Source: Hyphomicrobium sp.
GTDB taxonomy: Bacteria > Pseudomonadota > Alphaproteobacteria > Rhizobiales > Hyphomicrobiaceae
Length of the DNA stretch: 64,000 nucleotides
Direction: 5' to 3'
Assembly (NCBI GenBank): GCA_002928735.1
Contig: PERL01000012.1
Location: 42,086-106,085, forward strand
A program made the translations under genes and the position numbers. The notes beneath the pieces are model-generated. The model worked only from the letters and a program-made list of their open reading frames with translations, searched no databases and had not been told where the DNA came from. Positions 30,497 through 38,865 of this stretch are shown piece by piece. Positions within the stretch are counted from its first letter, which is position 1, and each line of letters opens with the position of its first letter.

Positions 30497-31054
30497 ATGC
30501 TGCCAAATTTCAGAAAGCCGGATGGCGACACGAAATCTGGATTCATGACAGCGTCACAGCCACCCACACTTCCGCAGACAACCGCCCCGCCAACCCGCCC
30601 CATCGGTGGCGTACTGCGGTCCACGGAACGTGGCTCGCCCTCCATCATCGGGCCTGAACTCCAGATCACCGGCAACCTCGTCTCGCGCGGCGAAGTTCAG
30701 ATCGAAGGCGAGATCAACGGCGACATCCACGGGTCCCACGTTCTCGTCGGCGAGCGCGCCACGGTCACCGGCGGCATTGTCGGCGACGAGGTCGTCGTGC
30801 GCGGCCACGTCATGGGCTCGGTGCGCGGCAAACGCGTCCTGCTTCAATCAACAAGCCGGGTCGAAGGTGACGTCTACCATCTGACGTTGGCCATCGAGCA
30901 GGGCGCCTACTTCGAAGGCAAGTCGCGCCGCACCGAAGACCCCACCGCCGGGTTCGGCCTTCCCGATCGCGCACCCCCACACGCCGAACGGCCCGCCGCT
31001 CCGGCACCGGTCGCGGCGGCGTCCGATGAACCAAGCGAAAATCCGGTCCTCTAG
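30497..31054 (+). CDS. Bactofilin (polymer-forming cytoskeletal protein)
   Basis: 185 residues. A disordered Pro/Thr-rich N-terminus (about 1-45) leads to the bactofilin beta-helix (about 50-145): IIGPELQITGNLVSRGEVQI, EGEINGDIHGSHVLVGERAT, VVVRGHVMGSVRGKRV, QSTSRVEGDVYHLTLAIEQG. A Pro/Ala-rich tail follows. Bactofilins self-assemble into filaments without nucleotide and often organise cell-wall enzymes. The usual neighbouring M23 peptidase gene is not present between bcp and this gene. Confidence 0.93.
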   Translation: MLPNFRKPDGDTKSGFMTASQPPTLPQTTAPPTRPIGGVLRSTERGSPSIIGPELQITGNLVSRGEVQIEGEINGDIHGSHVLVGERATVTGGIVGDEVVVRGHVMGSVRGKRVLLQSTSRVEGDVYHLTLAIEQGAYFEGKSRRTEDPTAGFGLPDRAPPHAERPAAPAPVAAASDEPSENPVL

Positions 31055-31081
31055 AACGACCAGTTCGAACGCTCGACACGC

Positions 31082-31112
31082 AGCCCGGTAGGCCATCCTG
31101 CCGGGCTATTTT
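31082..31112 (+). terminator. Terminator after the bactofilin gene
   Basis: AGCCCGGTAGG / CCTGCCGGGCT forms an 11-bp stem with one G-T pair and loop CCAT, followed by ATTTTGCG. Confidence 0.75.
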
Positions 31113-31253
31113 GCGTCGAACAGAGTGGCAACAGTGATTCGCATTTTGTTCCAAGCCTTTTGTTCTCGATCTGATCGGCTGTGGATAAAGTGCGGAACAT
31201 TCCGCTATTCTCATTTAAAATCAGTGGGACAAACAAACCTGCGGGGCTGTTGA

Positions 31254-32381
31254 TTGTCAGTGGACTTCGAAACCGCCGTCATTGGCGGCGGGATAATCGG
31301 TCTCGCGACCGCCGACGCCTGCACATGGGGCAGCAGCGATGTGCTGCTCATCGAGCGACACGCCCGTCTCGGCCAGGAAACCACCGCCCGCAACAGCGAG
31401 GTCGTTCACGCCGGCCTTTATTATCCCCCGGGCTCCCTCAAAGCCCGCCTCTCCGTTGAAGGCCGCAACCGCTTGCAGTCCTTCTGCACGGACGCCGGCG
31501 TGCCCTATGCACTGCTCGGCAAACTCGTCGTCGCCTGCGATCCATCAGAAATCCCCGCTCTCGAAGCGCTCGCTGCAAACGCCCGCGCCAACGGCGTAAT
31601 GGACGCGCATCTGCTGACCGGCCCGGATGCCGAAACCATGGAACCCGGCCTAGCCTGCGTCGCCGCCCTGCACTCGCCCTCAACCGCGGTGGTCGACAGC
31701 ACCGGCGTCATGCTCGCCCTCGAAGCGCGCTTCATCGATCGCGGCGGCACGGTCGCCACCGGCACCTCAGCCGTTGCCATAGACCGCGAACCGCACCGCT
31801 TCCGTATCGTCACCGTCAGCCACGGTTGCGAAGCGTCCATCACCTGCCGCAACCTCGTTCTCGCGGGCGGGCTCCACGCCACCGCGCTCGCCAAGCTCGT
31901 CACGCCGCCCCTCGCAGCCCCCATCCCGCAGACGCATTTTGCCAAAGGCCATTACTACGCGCTCAGCGGCAAAGCCCCCTTCTCGCGCCTCATTTATCCG
32001 ATGCCGTCCAGCGCCGGCCTCGGCATCCACTTCACGCTAACGACGGCCGGTGAAGCCAAATTCGGCCCCGATGTCGCCTGGGTCGATGAGCCTTCAACCA
32101 CCTTCGATGATCCCGATGGCGCCCGCCGCCTCGCGTTTGCCGAGGCCATCCGCCGCTATTGGCCGGCCCTCGACGAAACCCACCTGACCCCGGCCTACGT
32201 CGGTGTTCGCCCCAAGCTCGCGCGCGCCGGCGCACCCGCCCAAGATTTTCTCATCGCGGATGCCAAACAGCATGGCTGCGAAAATCTCATCGCCCTCTAC
32301 GGCATCGAAAGCCCGGGGCTCACGTCGGCGCTCGCCATCGGAAACAGGATCGCCGCGCGTCTCGCGGGCACCACCGTCTGA
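31254..32381 (+). CDS. FAD-dependent oxidoreductase, L-2-hydroxyglutarate dehydrogenase-like
   Basis: 375 residues, DAO-type fold. The N-terminal FAD site is AVIGGGIIGLATADACT with ERHARLGQETTARNSEVVHAG, the latter (TSxRNSEVIHAG) being typical of L2HGDH/LhgO proteins. HFAKGHYYALSG and YGIESPGLTSALAIGNRIA also match this family. It oxidises a 2-hydroxyacid, probably L-2-hydroxyglutarate, feeding electrons to quinone or oxygen. The start is TTG at 31254 with GCGGGG upstream (a GTG at 31260 is an alternative). Confidence 0.87.
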   Translation: MSVDFETAVIGGGIIGLATADACTWGSSDVLLIERHARLGQETTARNSEVVHAGLYYPPGSLKARLSVEGRNRLQSFCTDAGVPYALLGKLVVACDPSEIPALEALAANARANGVMDAHLLTGPDAETMEPGLACVAALHSPSTAVVDSTGVMLALEARFIDRGGTVATGTSAVAIDREPHRFRIVTVSHGCEASITCRNLVLAGGLHATALAKLVTPPLAAPIPQTHFAKGHYYALSGKAPFSRLIYPMPSSAGLGIHFTLTTAGEAKFGPDVAWVDEPSTTFDDPDGARRLAFAEAIRRYWPALDETHLTPAYVGVRPKLARAGAPAQDFLIADAKQHGCENLIALYGIESPGLTSALAIGNRIAARLAGTTV

Positions 32382-32383
32382 GA

Positions 32384-32947
32384 TCAATCCAGGTTGCGGC
32401 CAAGCATGACGATCTCGGACCCATTCCACGCCACACCGCCAACCTCGCGAAAGCCGGCCGCTTTATAGAACCCGGCGTTGCGCATCCCGCGCCCGGTAAA
32501 CACATGTACGCCCGGCGCACCCGCCGCCCGCGCATGCGCACAAAACGCCTCTACAAGCGCACGCCCCACGCTTTTCCCGCGCCACGCCTCGGCAAGGTTC
32601 ACATGCAGCTGCGCCGGATACCGCGCCGTCAACGCAGCCACAGATTTGAAATATCCAAGATCGTCAAACCGCGCTGCCTGCGCCGGATCGTCCAGCGAAC
32701 CAACAAGATATCCCGCGATCGTCTCGTCCGCAGATCCGGGAGCCACGACAGCGAGAAACGCATGCCGCGCATCGTGCGCCAGATATCGCCCCAGCCAGCG
32801 ATCATGAAACGCGGCCCGAGCGTCATCCGACGCAAAAGTCTTCGTCCCGCTGGACTCGAAAAAAATGCGGTCGATCTCCGCCCGCGCCTGCTCGGAACGC
32901 GGCCGCACGAGATACGGTTCGATGACAGGCAGACCGGCCAATCGCAT
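32384..32947 (-). CDS. GNAT-family N-acetyltransferase
   Basis: 187 residues. The acetyl-CoA binding region is AEAWRGKSVGRALVEAFCAH (R-x-x-G-x-G/A variant), preceded by LHVNLAE and followed by GVHVFTGRGMRNAGFYKAAG, which is the standard beta5-alpha4 region. Substrate unknown. It converges on the FAD oxidoreductase, ending 2 bases from it. Confidence 0.82.
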   Translation of the reverse strand: MRLAGLPVIEPYLVRPRSEQARAEIDRIFFESSGTKTFASDDARAAFHDRWLGRYLAHDARHAFLAVVAPGSADETIAGYLVGSLDDPAQAARFDDLGYFKSVAALTARYPAQLHVNLAEAWRGKSVGRALVEAFCAHARAAGAPGVHVFTGRGMRNAGFYKAAGFREVGGVAWNGSEIVMLGRNLD

Positions 32948-32983
32948 CCTCCGCGGATAAGCACCAGCGCAAACGCTAGCGCC

Positions 32984-33472
32984 TCACCGCGCGCACTTCC
33001 AGCGCTCCGCCGAAGAACAGGTCCGCCACGGCGACGCGAGCGAAGCCCCCTGCATGCGGCGCGGCTGCGGCTGCCCGATCACGCCCGCCTCTTCCGGCGA
33101 CTTGATCGGCGGCAATCCGTCGTCATCGGCAACAGAAGTGGGCGCGGCATTGGGAACCCCAACATCGCCCGCACCCGCCGCGCTGCGCCCATAGTTCGGG
33201 CTCCACGGCGCACTGGGATCATCGGGCATGCGGCGAATACCAGCAACGGGATCGGCCTGCGGTGGCAAGCCGTCATCTTCCAATTCGACTTCGGCCTGCA
33301 CAATGGGAGCCGGCGGCGGCGGTTCCGGCGCGAGCCAGGAAAACACCTGCGGACCGGCGGGCTGTTTGGTGTTGGAGCAAGCCGCCAGCAGCGCGGCCAG
33401 CGAAAGGACGAGCACGGGCTTCACAAAGCCGGTGACTGACGCGCGCATCGGCGCACGTGAAAACGCAAACAT
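32984..33472 (-). CDS. Putative lipoprotein, Pro-rich
   Basis: 162 residues from the ATG at 33472, which has GAGG 10 bases upstream; further in-frame ATGs exist on both sides (33499, 33481, 33448). The signal region VKPVLVLSLAALLAACSN ends in a lipobox (LAAC). After the Cys the chain is disordered and Pro-rich (APEPPPPAPIV, DDGLPPQADPV and a second DDGLPPIKSPEE), suggesting a membrane-anchored spacer. No family recognised. Confidence 0.65.
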   Translation of the reverse strand: MFAFSRAPMRASVTGFVKPVLVLSLAALLAACSNTKQPAGPQVFSWLAPEPPPPAPIVQAEVELEDDGLPPQADPVAGIRRMPDDPSAPWSPNYGRSAAGAGDVGVPNAAPTSVADDDGLPPIKSPEEAGVIGQPQPRRMQGASLASPWRTCSSAERWKCAR

Positions 33473-33549
33473 GGGACGCATACCTCGGGACAAACGCAAA
33501 CCTGCCCGGAGGATGCCAGCCGCTGGTTAAGGCGGCCCTAACGCGTGTA

Positions 33550-34098
33550 TCAGCCGGAAACCGCCGGCCGTTCGAGAGGCCAACCCGCCCGCATATACTT
33601 GACGAACCACGCCGTAAAAATCTCCGGCGTCGCATCGAACGCCGCCAGCAGCGCTTCCGGCGTCAACCAGCGGATCTCCGACACCTCGTCCGGATTGAGC
33701 CCCATCTCGCCGTCGAACGTGCCACGGAATACATGCACGAACTCGTGCTCTACCAGACCCTGATCCAGTTCCGCGCGATAGGTAATCGTGCCGAACTCCT
33801 CCAGCGGACAGGCAAAGCCCATCTCTTCAAAAAGCCGCCGCGACGCGGCCCGCTCCACCGCTTCGCCCGGCCGCGGATGCCCGCAGCATGCGTTCGTCCA
33901 TAAGCCGCCCGAATGGTATTTGCTGAGCGCCCGGCGCTGCAGCAGCACTTCGCCCGCCCGGTTCCAGATGATCACGGAGAACGCGCGGTGAAGCGCGCCC
34001 TCCCGGTGCGCCGCCATCTTGCCGGCTGTCCCGGTCTGCCGGTCGTCGGCATCGACCAGCACGACCTCTTCCGTCTCGGGCCGTTCATCGAGTTGCAT
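33550..34098 (-). CDS. idi: Isopentenyl-diphosphate delta-isomerase, type I
   Basis: 182 residues, Nudix-fold IDI-1. It interconverts IPP and DMAPP in isoprenoid synthesis. Key elements: HREGALHRAFSVIIWN (metal His), LWTNACCGHPRPGE with the catalytic Cys, the Nudix-like RRLFEEMGF, and the catalytic Glu in VEHEFVHVFRG. Length matches the family. Divergent from the LysR gene across 134 bases. Confidence 0.95.
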   Translation of the reverse strand: MQLDERPETEEVVLVDADDRQTGTAGKMAAHREGALHRAFSVIIWNRAGEVLLQRRALSKYHSGGLWTNACCGHPRPGEAVERAASRRLFEEMGFACPLEEFGTITYRAELDQGLVEHEFVHVFRGTFDGEMGLNPDEVSEIRWLTPEALLAAFDATPEIFTAWFVKYMRAGWPLERPAVSG

Positions 34099-34232
34099 GG
34101 GGCGTCGTTCCGTGTGTCAGTTAACCTGCCGCGAACTTTGAACCCTCGCCCGCCGCGCCGCAAGGCGCGAAACTGTCGGCTGCGCTCAAAAGCGGCTATA
34201 TCTATCCCGGCCGGCACAAGGCCTCCCCACTC

Positions 34233-35126
34233 ATGATCGATAAACTCGAACTGCTCCTGGCCCTCTCCCGCGAACGCCACTTTGGCCGCGCGGCGGAAAC
34301 CTGCGGCATCAGCCAGCCCACGCTGTCCTCCGCCGTCAAAAGCCTCGAGGATCAACTGGGCGTTCTGATCGTCGAGCGTGGCTCCCGCTTCCGCGGCTTC
34401 ACGCCCGAAGGCGAGCGCGTCCTCGATTGGGCCCGCCGCATCGTCTCCGACGCCCGCACCATGCGCCAGGAAATCGACGGTCTCAAACGCGGCCTCACCG
34501 GCACACTCACCATCGGCGTCATCCCAACCGCCCTGCCCTTCGTGCCCGACATGACGCTGCCGTTCATGGCCAAGCATACCGGCCTTCACCTTTCTATCGT
34601 CAGCATGTCGACGAACACGATCCTCTCCGGCCTCGACAACCTCGAGATCGACATCGGCATCACCTACATCGGCACCGATCTTGTCCAGCGCTTCCAGACC
34701 GTGCCGCTCTACGCCGAGCATTACGCGCTCCTCGTCGCCCCCGGCCATCCCCTCGCCAAGCGCAAAGAGATTTCCTGGACCGAAGCCGGCCGGCTGCCGC
34801 TCTGCCTTCTTACCGGCGACATGCAGAACCGCCGCATCATCGATCGCCACCTCTACGACGCCGGCATCGAAAAACCACCGATGCTGGAATCCAATTCCAT
34901 GACGATGCTACACGTCCACGTCCGCTCCGGCCTCTTTGCCACCATCGCAGCCCTTGGCACCGGCGAACGCTTCGCAGCCCCAATGGAACTCGTCCCCATT
35001 CCCATCGTCTCCCCAGCCGTCACGCACGAGATCGGCCTCGTCCTCAAAGCCCGCGAGCCCCATCCGCCGCATGTCTCGGCGTTCCTCGCCATGGCGCGCA
35101 AACTCACCCCACCCGCGCTTGCCTGA
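34233..35126 (+). CDS. LysR-family transcriptional regulator
   Basis: 297 residues. HTH at the N-terminus: LLALSRERHFGRAAETCGIS, QPTLSSAVKSLEDQLG, then VERGSRFRGFTPEGERVLDW. The effector domain starts TGTLTIGVIPTALPFVPDM. The arrangement (LysR followed by a MEKHLA-domain gene) hints that its target may be the following gene; the divergent idi gene is also a candidate. Effector unknown. Confidence 0.92.
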   Translation: MIDKLELLLALSRERHFGRAAETCGISQPTLSSAVKSLEDQLGVLIVERGSRFRGFTPEGERVLDWARRIVSDARTMRQEIDGLKRGLTGTLTIGVIPTALPFVPDMTLPFMAKHTGLHLSIVSMSTNTILSGLDNLEIDIGITYIGTDLVQRFQTVPLYAEHYALLVAPGHPLAKRKEISWTEAGRLPLCLLTGDMQNRRIIDRHLYDAGIEKPPMLESNSMTMLHVHVRSGLFATIAALGTGERFAAPMELVPIPIVSPAVTHEIGLVLKAREPHPPHVSAFLAMARKLTPPALA

Positions 35127-35138
35127 CGAACAGTGCAC

Positions 35139-35606
35139 ATGCCCGCAATACCAATACCCGACTGGACAACCGATCAACGCGCTCGCATCGCGCGCATCGC
35201 GACGAGCTACCACGCCCTCACCGGCCGCGACCTTATCCCGCCCTCAGCCGACATCGCCCACGCACTCTGGAACGCGCCGGCCGCCATCGTCGGCCACGGC
35301 ACCGAACCCGATCCCATCTTCTACTTCGGCAATCAAACAGCGCTGCGCTTGTTCGAAATGTCCTTCGAGGACTTCACGCGCTTGCCCTCGCGCCTCTCCG
35401 CCGAGCCGCTCGCCCGCGACGAGCGCGCACGCTTGCTCGATCGCGTCACGCGCCTCGGTATCATCGAGGACTACGCCGGCGTCCGCATCTCAGCCACCGG
35501 CCGCCGATTCCGCATCGCCAACGCCGCCGTCTGGAATTTGACCGACGCGCAAGGCCGCCGCGCCGGCCAAGCCGCCTGCTTTGCCGAATGGACACCCGTC
35601 GCCTAG
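35139..35606 (+). CDS. MEKHLA-domain protein
   Basis: 155 residues from ATG 35139 (GTG 35133 possible). The pattern LWNAPAAIVGHGTEPDPIFY, FGNQTALRLFEMSFEDFTRL, PSRLSAEPLARDERARLL and a terminal QAACFAEW matches stand-alone MEKHLA proteins, a PAS-like fold known from plant HD-ZIP III and bacteria. A small-molecule sensing role is presumed. It starts 12 bases after the LysR stop, so it is probably co-transcribed, and its stop abuts the convergent membrane-fusion gene. Confidence 0.8.
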   Translation: MPAIPIPDWTTDQRARIARIATSYHALTGRDLIPPSADIAHALWNAPAAIVGHGTEPDPIFYFGNQTALRLFEMSFEDFTRLPSRLSAEPLARDERARLLDRVTRLGIIEDYAGVRISATGRRFRIANAAVWNLTDAQGRRAGQAACFAEWTPVA

Positions 35607-36716
35607 TTACCGCCCCGGCACCGGGTTTGTCGTCGACGGCGATGAACTGCTCTCCTCGTCCGACGGCGGCGACGATTGCGTCGGCGGATTATCCGCTGAA
35701 TCTCCGCCCATCGTCAGGGGCGGCGTCGCGGGCGGCAAATCGTTGATCCGGCGCCAGATCTCAAACCACAGCGGCACCTGATTCATCTGCACCCAGCCGC
35801 GCGTGCGCACGCCCTGCCTCAGCAAGGCCGGCTCTGGCCAGATCGCCCCCTCTTTACGCTTGATGATCAGCCGGAAGCGGCCACGCCCATCGTCGGAGGG
35901 ATCGATCACCTTGATCGTACCCAAAAACGTGCCCGTCGAAAGCTGCGGCAAACCGGAAAACTGAAGAATGGGCCAGCCCTCGAACTGCAAGCGCACATCC
36001 TGACCCAGTCGGATGAAGGGCAGATCGAGGCCATTGACGAACAACTCGACCGTGCGCTCCTCGGTCTCCGGTACGATCCGCGCAATCGCCACACCCGACT
36101 TCAAAAGTCCGCTGTTCTCGCCCGCCAGGATGCTCTGCACCACGCCAGCCCGCGGTGAGCGGATATCAAGCGTCATCTGCCGCGCGATCTGCGTGTCGAG
36201 ACGCGCCAGCCGCCCTTCCGCGTCCGCCAGATCCTTCTGCGCCCGCGCCTCTGAGATCCGCGCCTGCTCAACATTGAAGTCCGTCGAGAACTCCTTCTTC
36301 AAAAGAGCCTTCTGACGCTCGCGGTTCTTGTTCGCCAACTCTACGCCAAGCTTGAGCGCGTCGATTTCCTTCACCAAGGATCCGCGCTCGCTCTTCAAGC
36401 GGTCGAGAATATCCGCATCGTTGTCGGCCATGCGCACCAAGAGATCGCCTTCGCGCACCTTGTCGCCTTCACGCACGTACCACTTCTCGATTCGCCCATC
36501 GAGGTTCGCCGTTATGATCTGCATCCGCTCGGCCGGATCGAACGCGATCACGCGCCCATCGCCCATGGCTGTCTGCTGCCAGGGAATGAACAACACCGCC
36601 ACCGTCACCAGAATAAACGATGCAATAATAATCGTCGCCGAGCGCCGCAGAACCCGCGGCAGACTGAGCATGCGATAGGCGGTCGAACGTGACAATTCGG
36701 ACGGCAAGCCCTTCAT
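35607..36716 (-). CDS. HlyD-type membrane-fusion (periplasmic adaptor) protein
   Basis: 369 residues. One N-terminal anchor helix (SATIIIASFILVTVAVLFIP, about 27-46), then a biotinyl-lipoyl-like half (GDGRVIAFDPAERMQIITAN; GRIEKWYVREGDKVREGDLL), a coiled-coil hairpin (about 100-190, DILDRLKSERGSLVKEIDALK), the second lipoyl half (IRSPRAGVVQSILAGENSGL) and a beta-barrel. A Ser/Pro/Glu-rich tail (about 330-369) is unusual. Such proteins link inner-membrane exporters to a TolC-type channel. The start overlaps the preceding ABC gene by 4 bases. Confidence 0.88.
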   Translation of the reverse strand: MKGLPSELSRSTAYRMLSLPRVLRRSATIIIASFILVTVAVLFIPWQQTAMGDGRVIAFDPAERMQIITANLDGRIEKWYVREGDKVREGDLLVRMADNDADILDRLKSERGSLVKEIDALKLGVELANKNRERQKALLKKEFSTDFNVEQARISEARAQKDLADAEGRLARLDTQIARQMTLDIRSPRAGVVQSILAGENSGLLKSGVAIARIVPETEERTVELFVNGLDLPFIRLGQDVRLQFEGWPILQFSGLPQLSTGTFLGTIKVIDPSDDGRGRFRLIIKRKEGAIWPEPALLRQGVRTRGWVQMNQVPLWFEIWRRINDLPPATPPLTMGGDSADNPPTQSSPPSDEESSSSPSTTNPVPGR

Positions 36717-38332
36717 GACGCGTCTCCCCGCACCTGGACGATCCGGCTCGCAAGCGGATCAATCGCCGTGTCGAACGCATTGATGATCAAAATGCAGTCC
36801 GGAAAACGCCGCTTGAATTCCGTCACGAATGTCACCTGATCCGCGATCTCCATGAGATTGAAGAACATGTCGACCAGAACCACCGGCCGTTTCGTCATGA
36901 ACACGCGCGCGGCCGCATAGCGCGCCCGGTCGGAAATACTCATGTCTGTATCGTCGAGCATCATGTCGGCCCGCGACCGCTCTGCGGGCCGGATCAGCGG
37001 CACGTCGAGCACCGTCTCCCGCGCTTCGCCCATGGTGTCAGCGTCACTCAGCAGTGAGAGATTTTCCGCCAGCGTCATCCGCAAAATGGCCGGCCGCGCA
37101 AGATAAAGCATCAAATCGATGCTCGACTGCCGCGAAACAGGCTGGTCGCTGTGCCACGTAATGCTGGCAGCGTCCCCCTTATCCGAGGCGGCGATGTCGC
37201 GCAAAAGAACACTGCAATTGCGCCGCGATTGTCCGCGCAGGACGATGATGTCCCCGCGCGCGACCTTCAACGGTTCCTCCAACAGCGGCGACGTGAGAGT
37301 AAACCCTTGAATATTGGGCATCGTAGCCTGCACGGGACTGACGACTGCCTCGCCCTCAACTTCCGTCAGTTCGCCCACCTTCCAGGCCGCGACAACCGTT
37401 TCATAGAAACTGTCGAGGTAGAAATAGAACCGTGTCAGCGCGGTCATATTGGCAAGCAGCACGATCTCGGCCGCCACAAGCTGCCCAAGGTTCAGTTGTC
37501 CGCGCACGACAAGCCATCCGCCAAGTCCGAAGAACGCCGCGCTCGCCGCCGCTTGAATGAAGAACAATCCGCCGCTTTGCCACAACAGCACGCGCAGATA
37601 GTCGAAATAAGTGCGCACATAATCCTGCGAGAGATCGTCGGTACGCTCTTGAATAATGCGATTGGCCTTCGTCTGCCGCAGCAGGGAGCGATTTTCCGCC
37701 ACCTGCGAAATCCAATACGCCGTCCGGTATTTGTTGGTCGAACGGGCGTAGCTGCGCTCCACGCCGCGCTTAGCCATCATGCCGATGACGATGATGCACA
37801 ACAGCAAGACCACGCTGCTGAAGGCAAAGAACAGCGGATGGTACAGCGCCAGAATGATGATGCCGACGACGCTGAGCACAATCACACCCAGGCCCTCGGC
37901 GGCGAGCACGCCGAAGGCCACCTGGAACGTCATGACGTCGAAAAACCGGTTGCCGATTTCGCGATCGTCGAACTCGTAGGCGCGCGAGGGGTGAGCAAGG
38001 AGCGACTGTGCGCCCCTCAACGCCGATCTTACAAAGGCGCGCTTGGCAATTAGCGCCGCCACCCGGATTTGAAACAACCGTATAAAGGACCCGATCAGCA
38101 AAACGCCGAACACAATCAGCGACAGCGCAATGATCGGTGGCGCAGCACCAGTAAAGGCGGCCTGATTGATCAAAACCTGCGATGCAAAGGGAACCGCCGC
38201 CGAGACCACACCGAGCGCCAGTGTATAGATCACCAGGATGGTGACCTCACGGCCGTCGAACTCCACCATCCGCCAGACGGGACGCATGAGTTCCCGCCAG
38301 GACATACTTGTTTCCGGCGTTTGAAGAGCCAT
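36713..38332 (-). CDS. ABC exporter-like protein with degenerate ATPase domain
   Basis: 539 residues. The N-terminal half is an ABC type I exporter membrane domain with about six helices (for example ILVIYTLALGVVSAAVPFAS, GLGVIVLSVVGIIILALYHP). The C-terminal half aligns with a nucleotide-binding domain but its motifs are broken: Walker A is LRGQSRRNCSVLLRD (the GK-S/T is gone), the signature region reads MSISDRARYAAARVF instead of LSGGQ, and Walker B is VVLVDMFFN without the catalytic Glu. It is probably ATPase-inactive. Coupled by a 4-base overlap to the downstream membrane-fusion gene. No intact partner ATPase is in view. Confidence 0.85.
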   Translation of the reverse strand: MALQTPETSMSWRELMRPVWRMVEFDGREVTILVIYTLALGVVSAAVPFASQVLINQAAFTGAAPPIIALSLIVFGVLLIGSFIRLFQIRVAALIAKRAFVRSALRGAQSLLAHPSRAYEFDDREIGNRFFDVMTFQVAFGVLAAEGLGVIVLSVVGIIILALYHPLFFAFSSVVLLLCIIVIGMMAKRGVERSYARSTNKYRTAYWISQVAENRSLLRQTKANRIIQERTDDLSQDYVRTYFDYLRVLLWQSGGLFFIQAAASAAFFGLGGWLVVRGQLNLGQLVAAEIVLLANMTALTRFYFYLDSFYETVVAAWKVGELTEVEGEAVVSPVQATMPNIQGFTLTSPLLEEPLKVARGDIIVLRGQSRRNCSVLLRDIAASDKGDAASITWHSDQPVSRQSSIDLMLYLARPAILRMTLAENLSLLSDADTMGEARETVLDVPLIRPAERSRADMMLDDTDMSISDRARYAAARVFMTKRPVVLVDMFFNLMEIADQVTFVTEFKRRFPDCILIINAFDTAIDPLASRIVQVRGDAS

Positions 38333-38648
38333 GAACCGTCCGCCTCAGGATCAAAGTTTCGACGATGAGCAGGCGCGAGTTTGCCTGCCCGGGCTGCCAA
38401 CCCGGTTCGCCCCGTTCCAGTACGCACGACTAAGTTTCGACTATCGCCGGGTACGGCCCCGGCGCCCTTTCGGGTCAACCTGCACCATCGTTGCCGCGCA
38501 TAGACCTAATAAGGATATTGTCCGTTTCAACCCTCAGCGCACCCACGATCGCTGTGGTGCGGCAACGAAATCGAGTTGCAGCAGCGCGCATGCCGCGGAC
38601 CGCAACCGCGCATGTTCATCGATCGATGACGATTGAATGAGAGGATTT
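38333..38648. other. Chromosomal flank of the mobile element, no gene seen
   Basis: 316 bases between the ABC gene and the tRNA fragment. No convincing ORF. It should hold the promoter of the ABC/membrane-fusion operon (AT-rich TAATAAGGATATTG at about 38508-38521). It is downstream of the original tRNA-Pro gene, which ran leftward. Confidence 0.4.
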
Positions 38649-38698
38649 TGGTCGGAGCGAGAGGATTTGAACCTCCGACCCCCAGTCCCCCAGACTGG
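38649..38698 (-). pseudogene. 3' half of tRNA-Pro(GGG): attachment site duplicate
   Basis: Read on the minus strand: anticodon arm CCAGT-CTGGGGG-ACTGG (17 bases, anticodon GGG), then GGGTCGGAGG, TTCAAATCC T-loop, and CTCTCGCTCCGACCA including CCA. The 5' half (acceptor strand, D-arm) is absent: sequence beyond 38698 is AAAACAGCC and not tRNA-like. This is the standard footprint of a tyrosine integrase that uses the tRNA 3' half as att site. The integrase lies about 170 bp further inside. The geometry places the intact tRNA at the far (right) end of the element. Confidence 0.85.
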
Positions 38699-38811
38699 AA
38701 AACAGCCTTTCATAGCGCGCAGCACGTCCTCGCAGAATCGGCATTTGTGTCGGTATTTCAGAGCATTGTGAAACATACGCGGAAATCGGCGCTCGTCACG
38801 GCGGGCCCTCT

Positions 38812-38841
38812 TTATGTCCCCCTTATGTCCCTCTATATCCC
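38812..38841 (+). repeat. Three phased direct repeats upstream of the integrase
   Basis: TTATGTCCC at 38812-38820, TTATGTCCC at 38823-38831 and CTATATCCC at 38833-38841, i.e. 10-11 bp period, one helical turn. They end 25 bases before the integrase start. Candidates for arm-type integrase sites or an AlpA/excisionase-binding operator (inference). Confidence 0.5.
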
Positions 38842-38865
38842 CTCCAGGCCTTGATGGAGGAGTCC

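Noticed and set aside
38533..38800. Complete tRNA gene at the island boundary
   Set aside because: Only the 3' half from the anticodon arm is present; the sequence beyond 38698 cannot form the D-arm or acceptor 5' strand.
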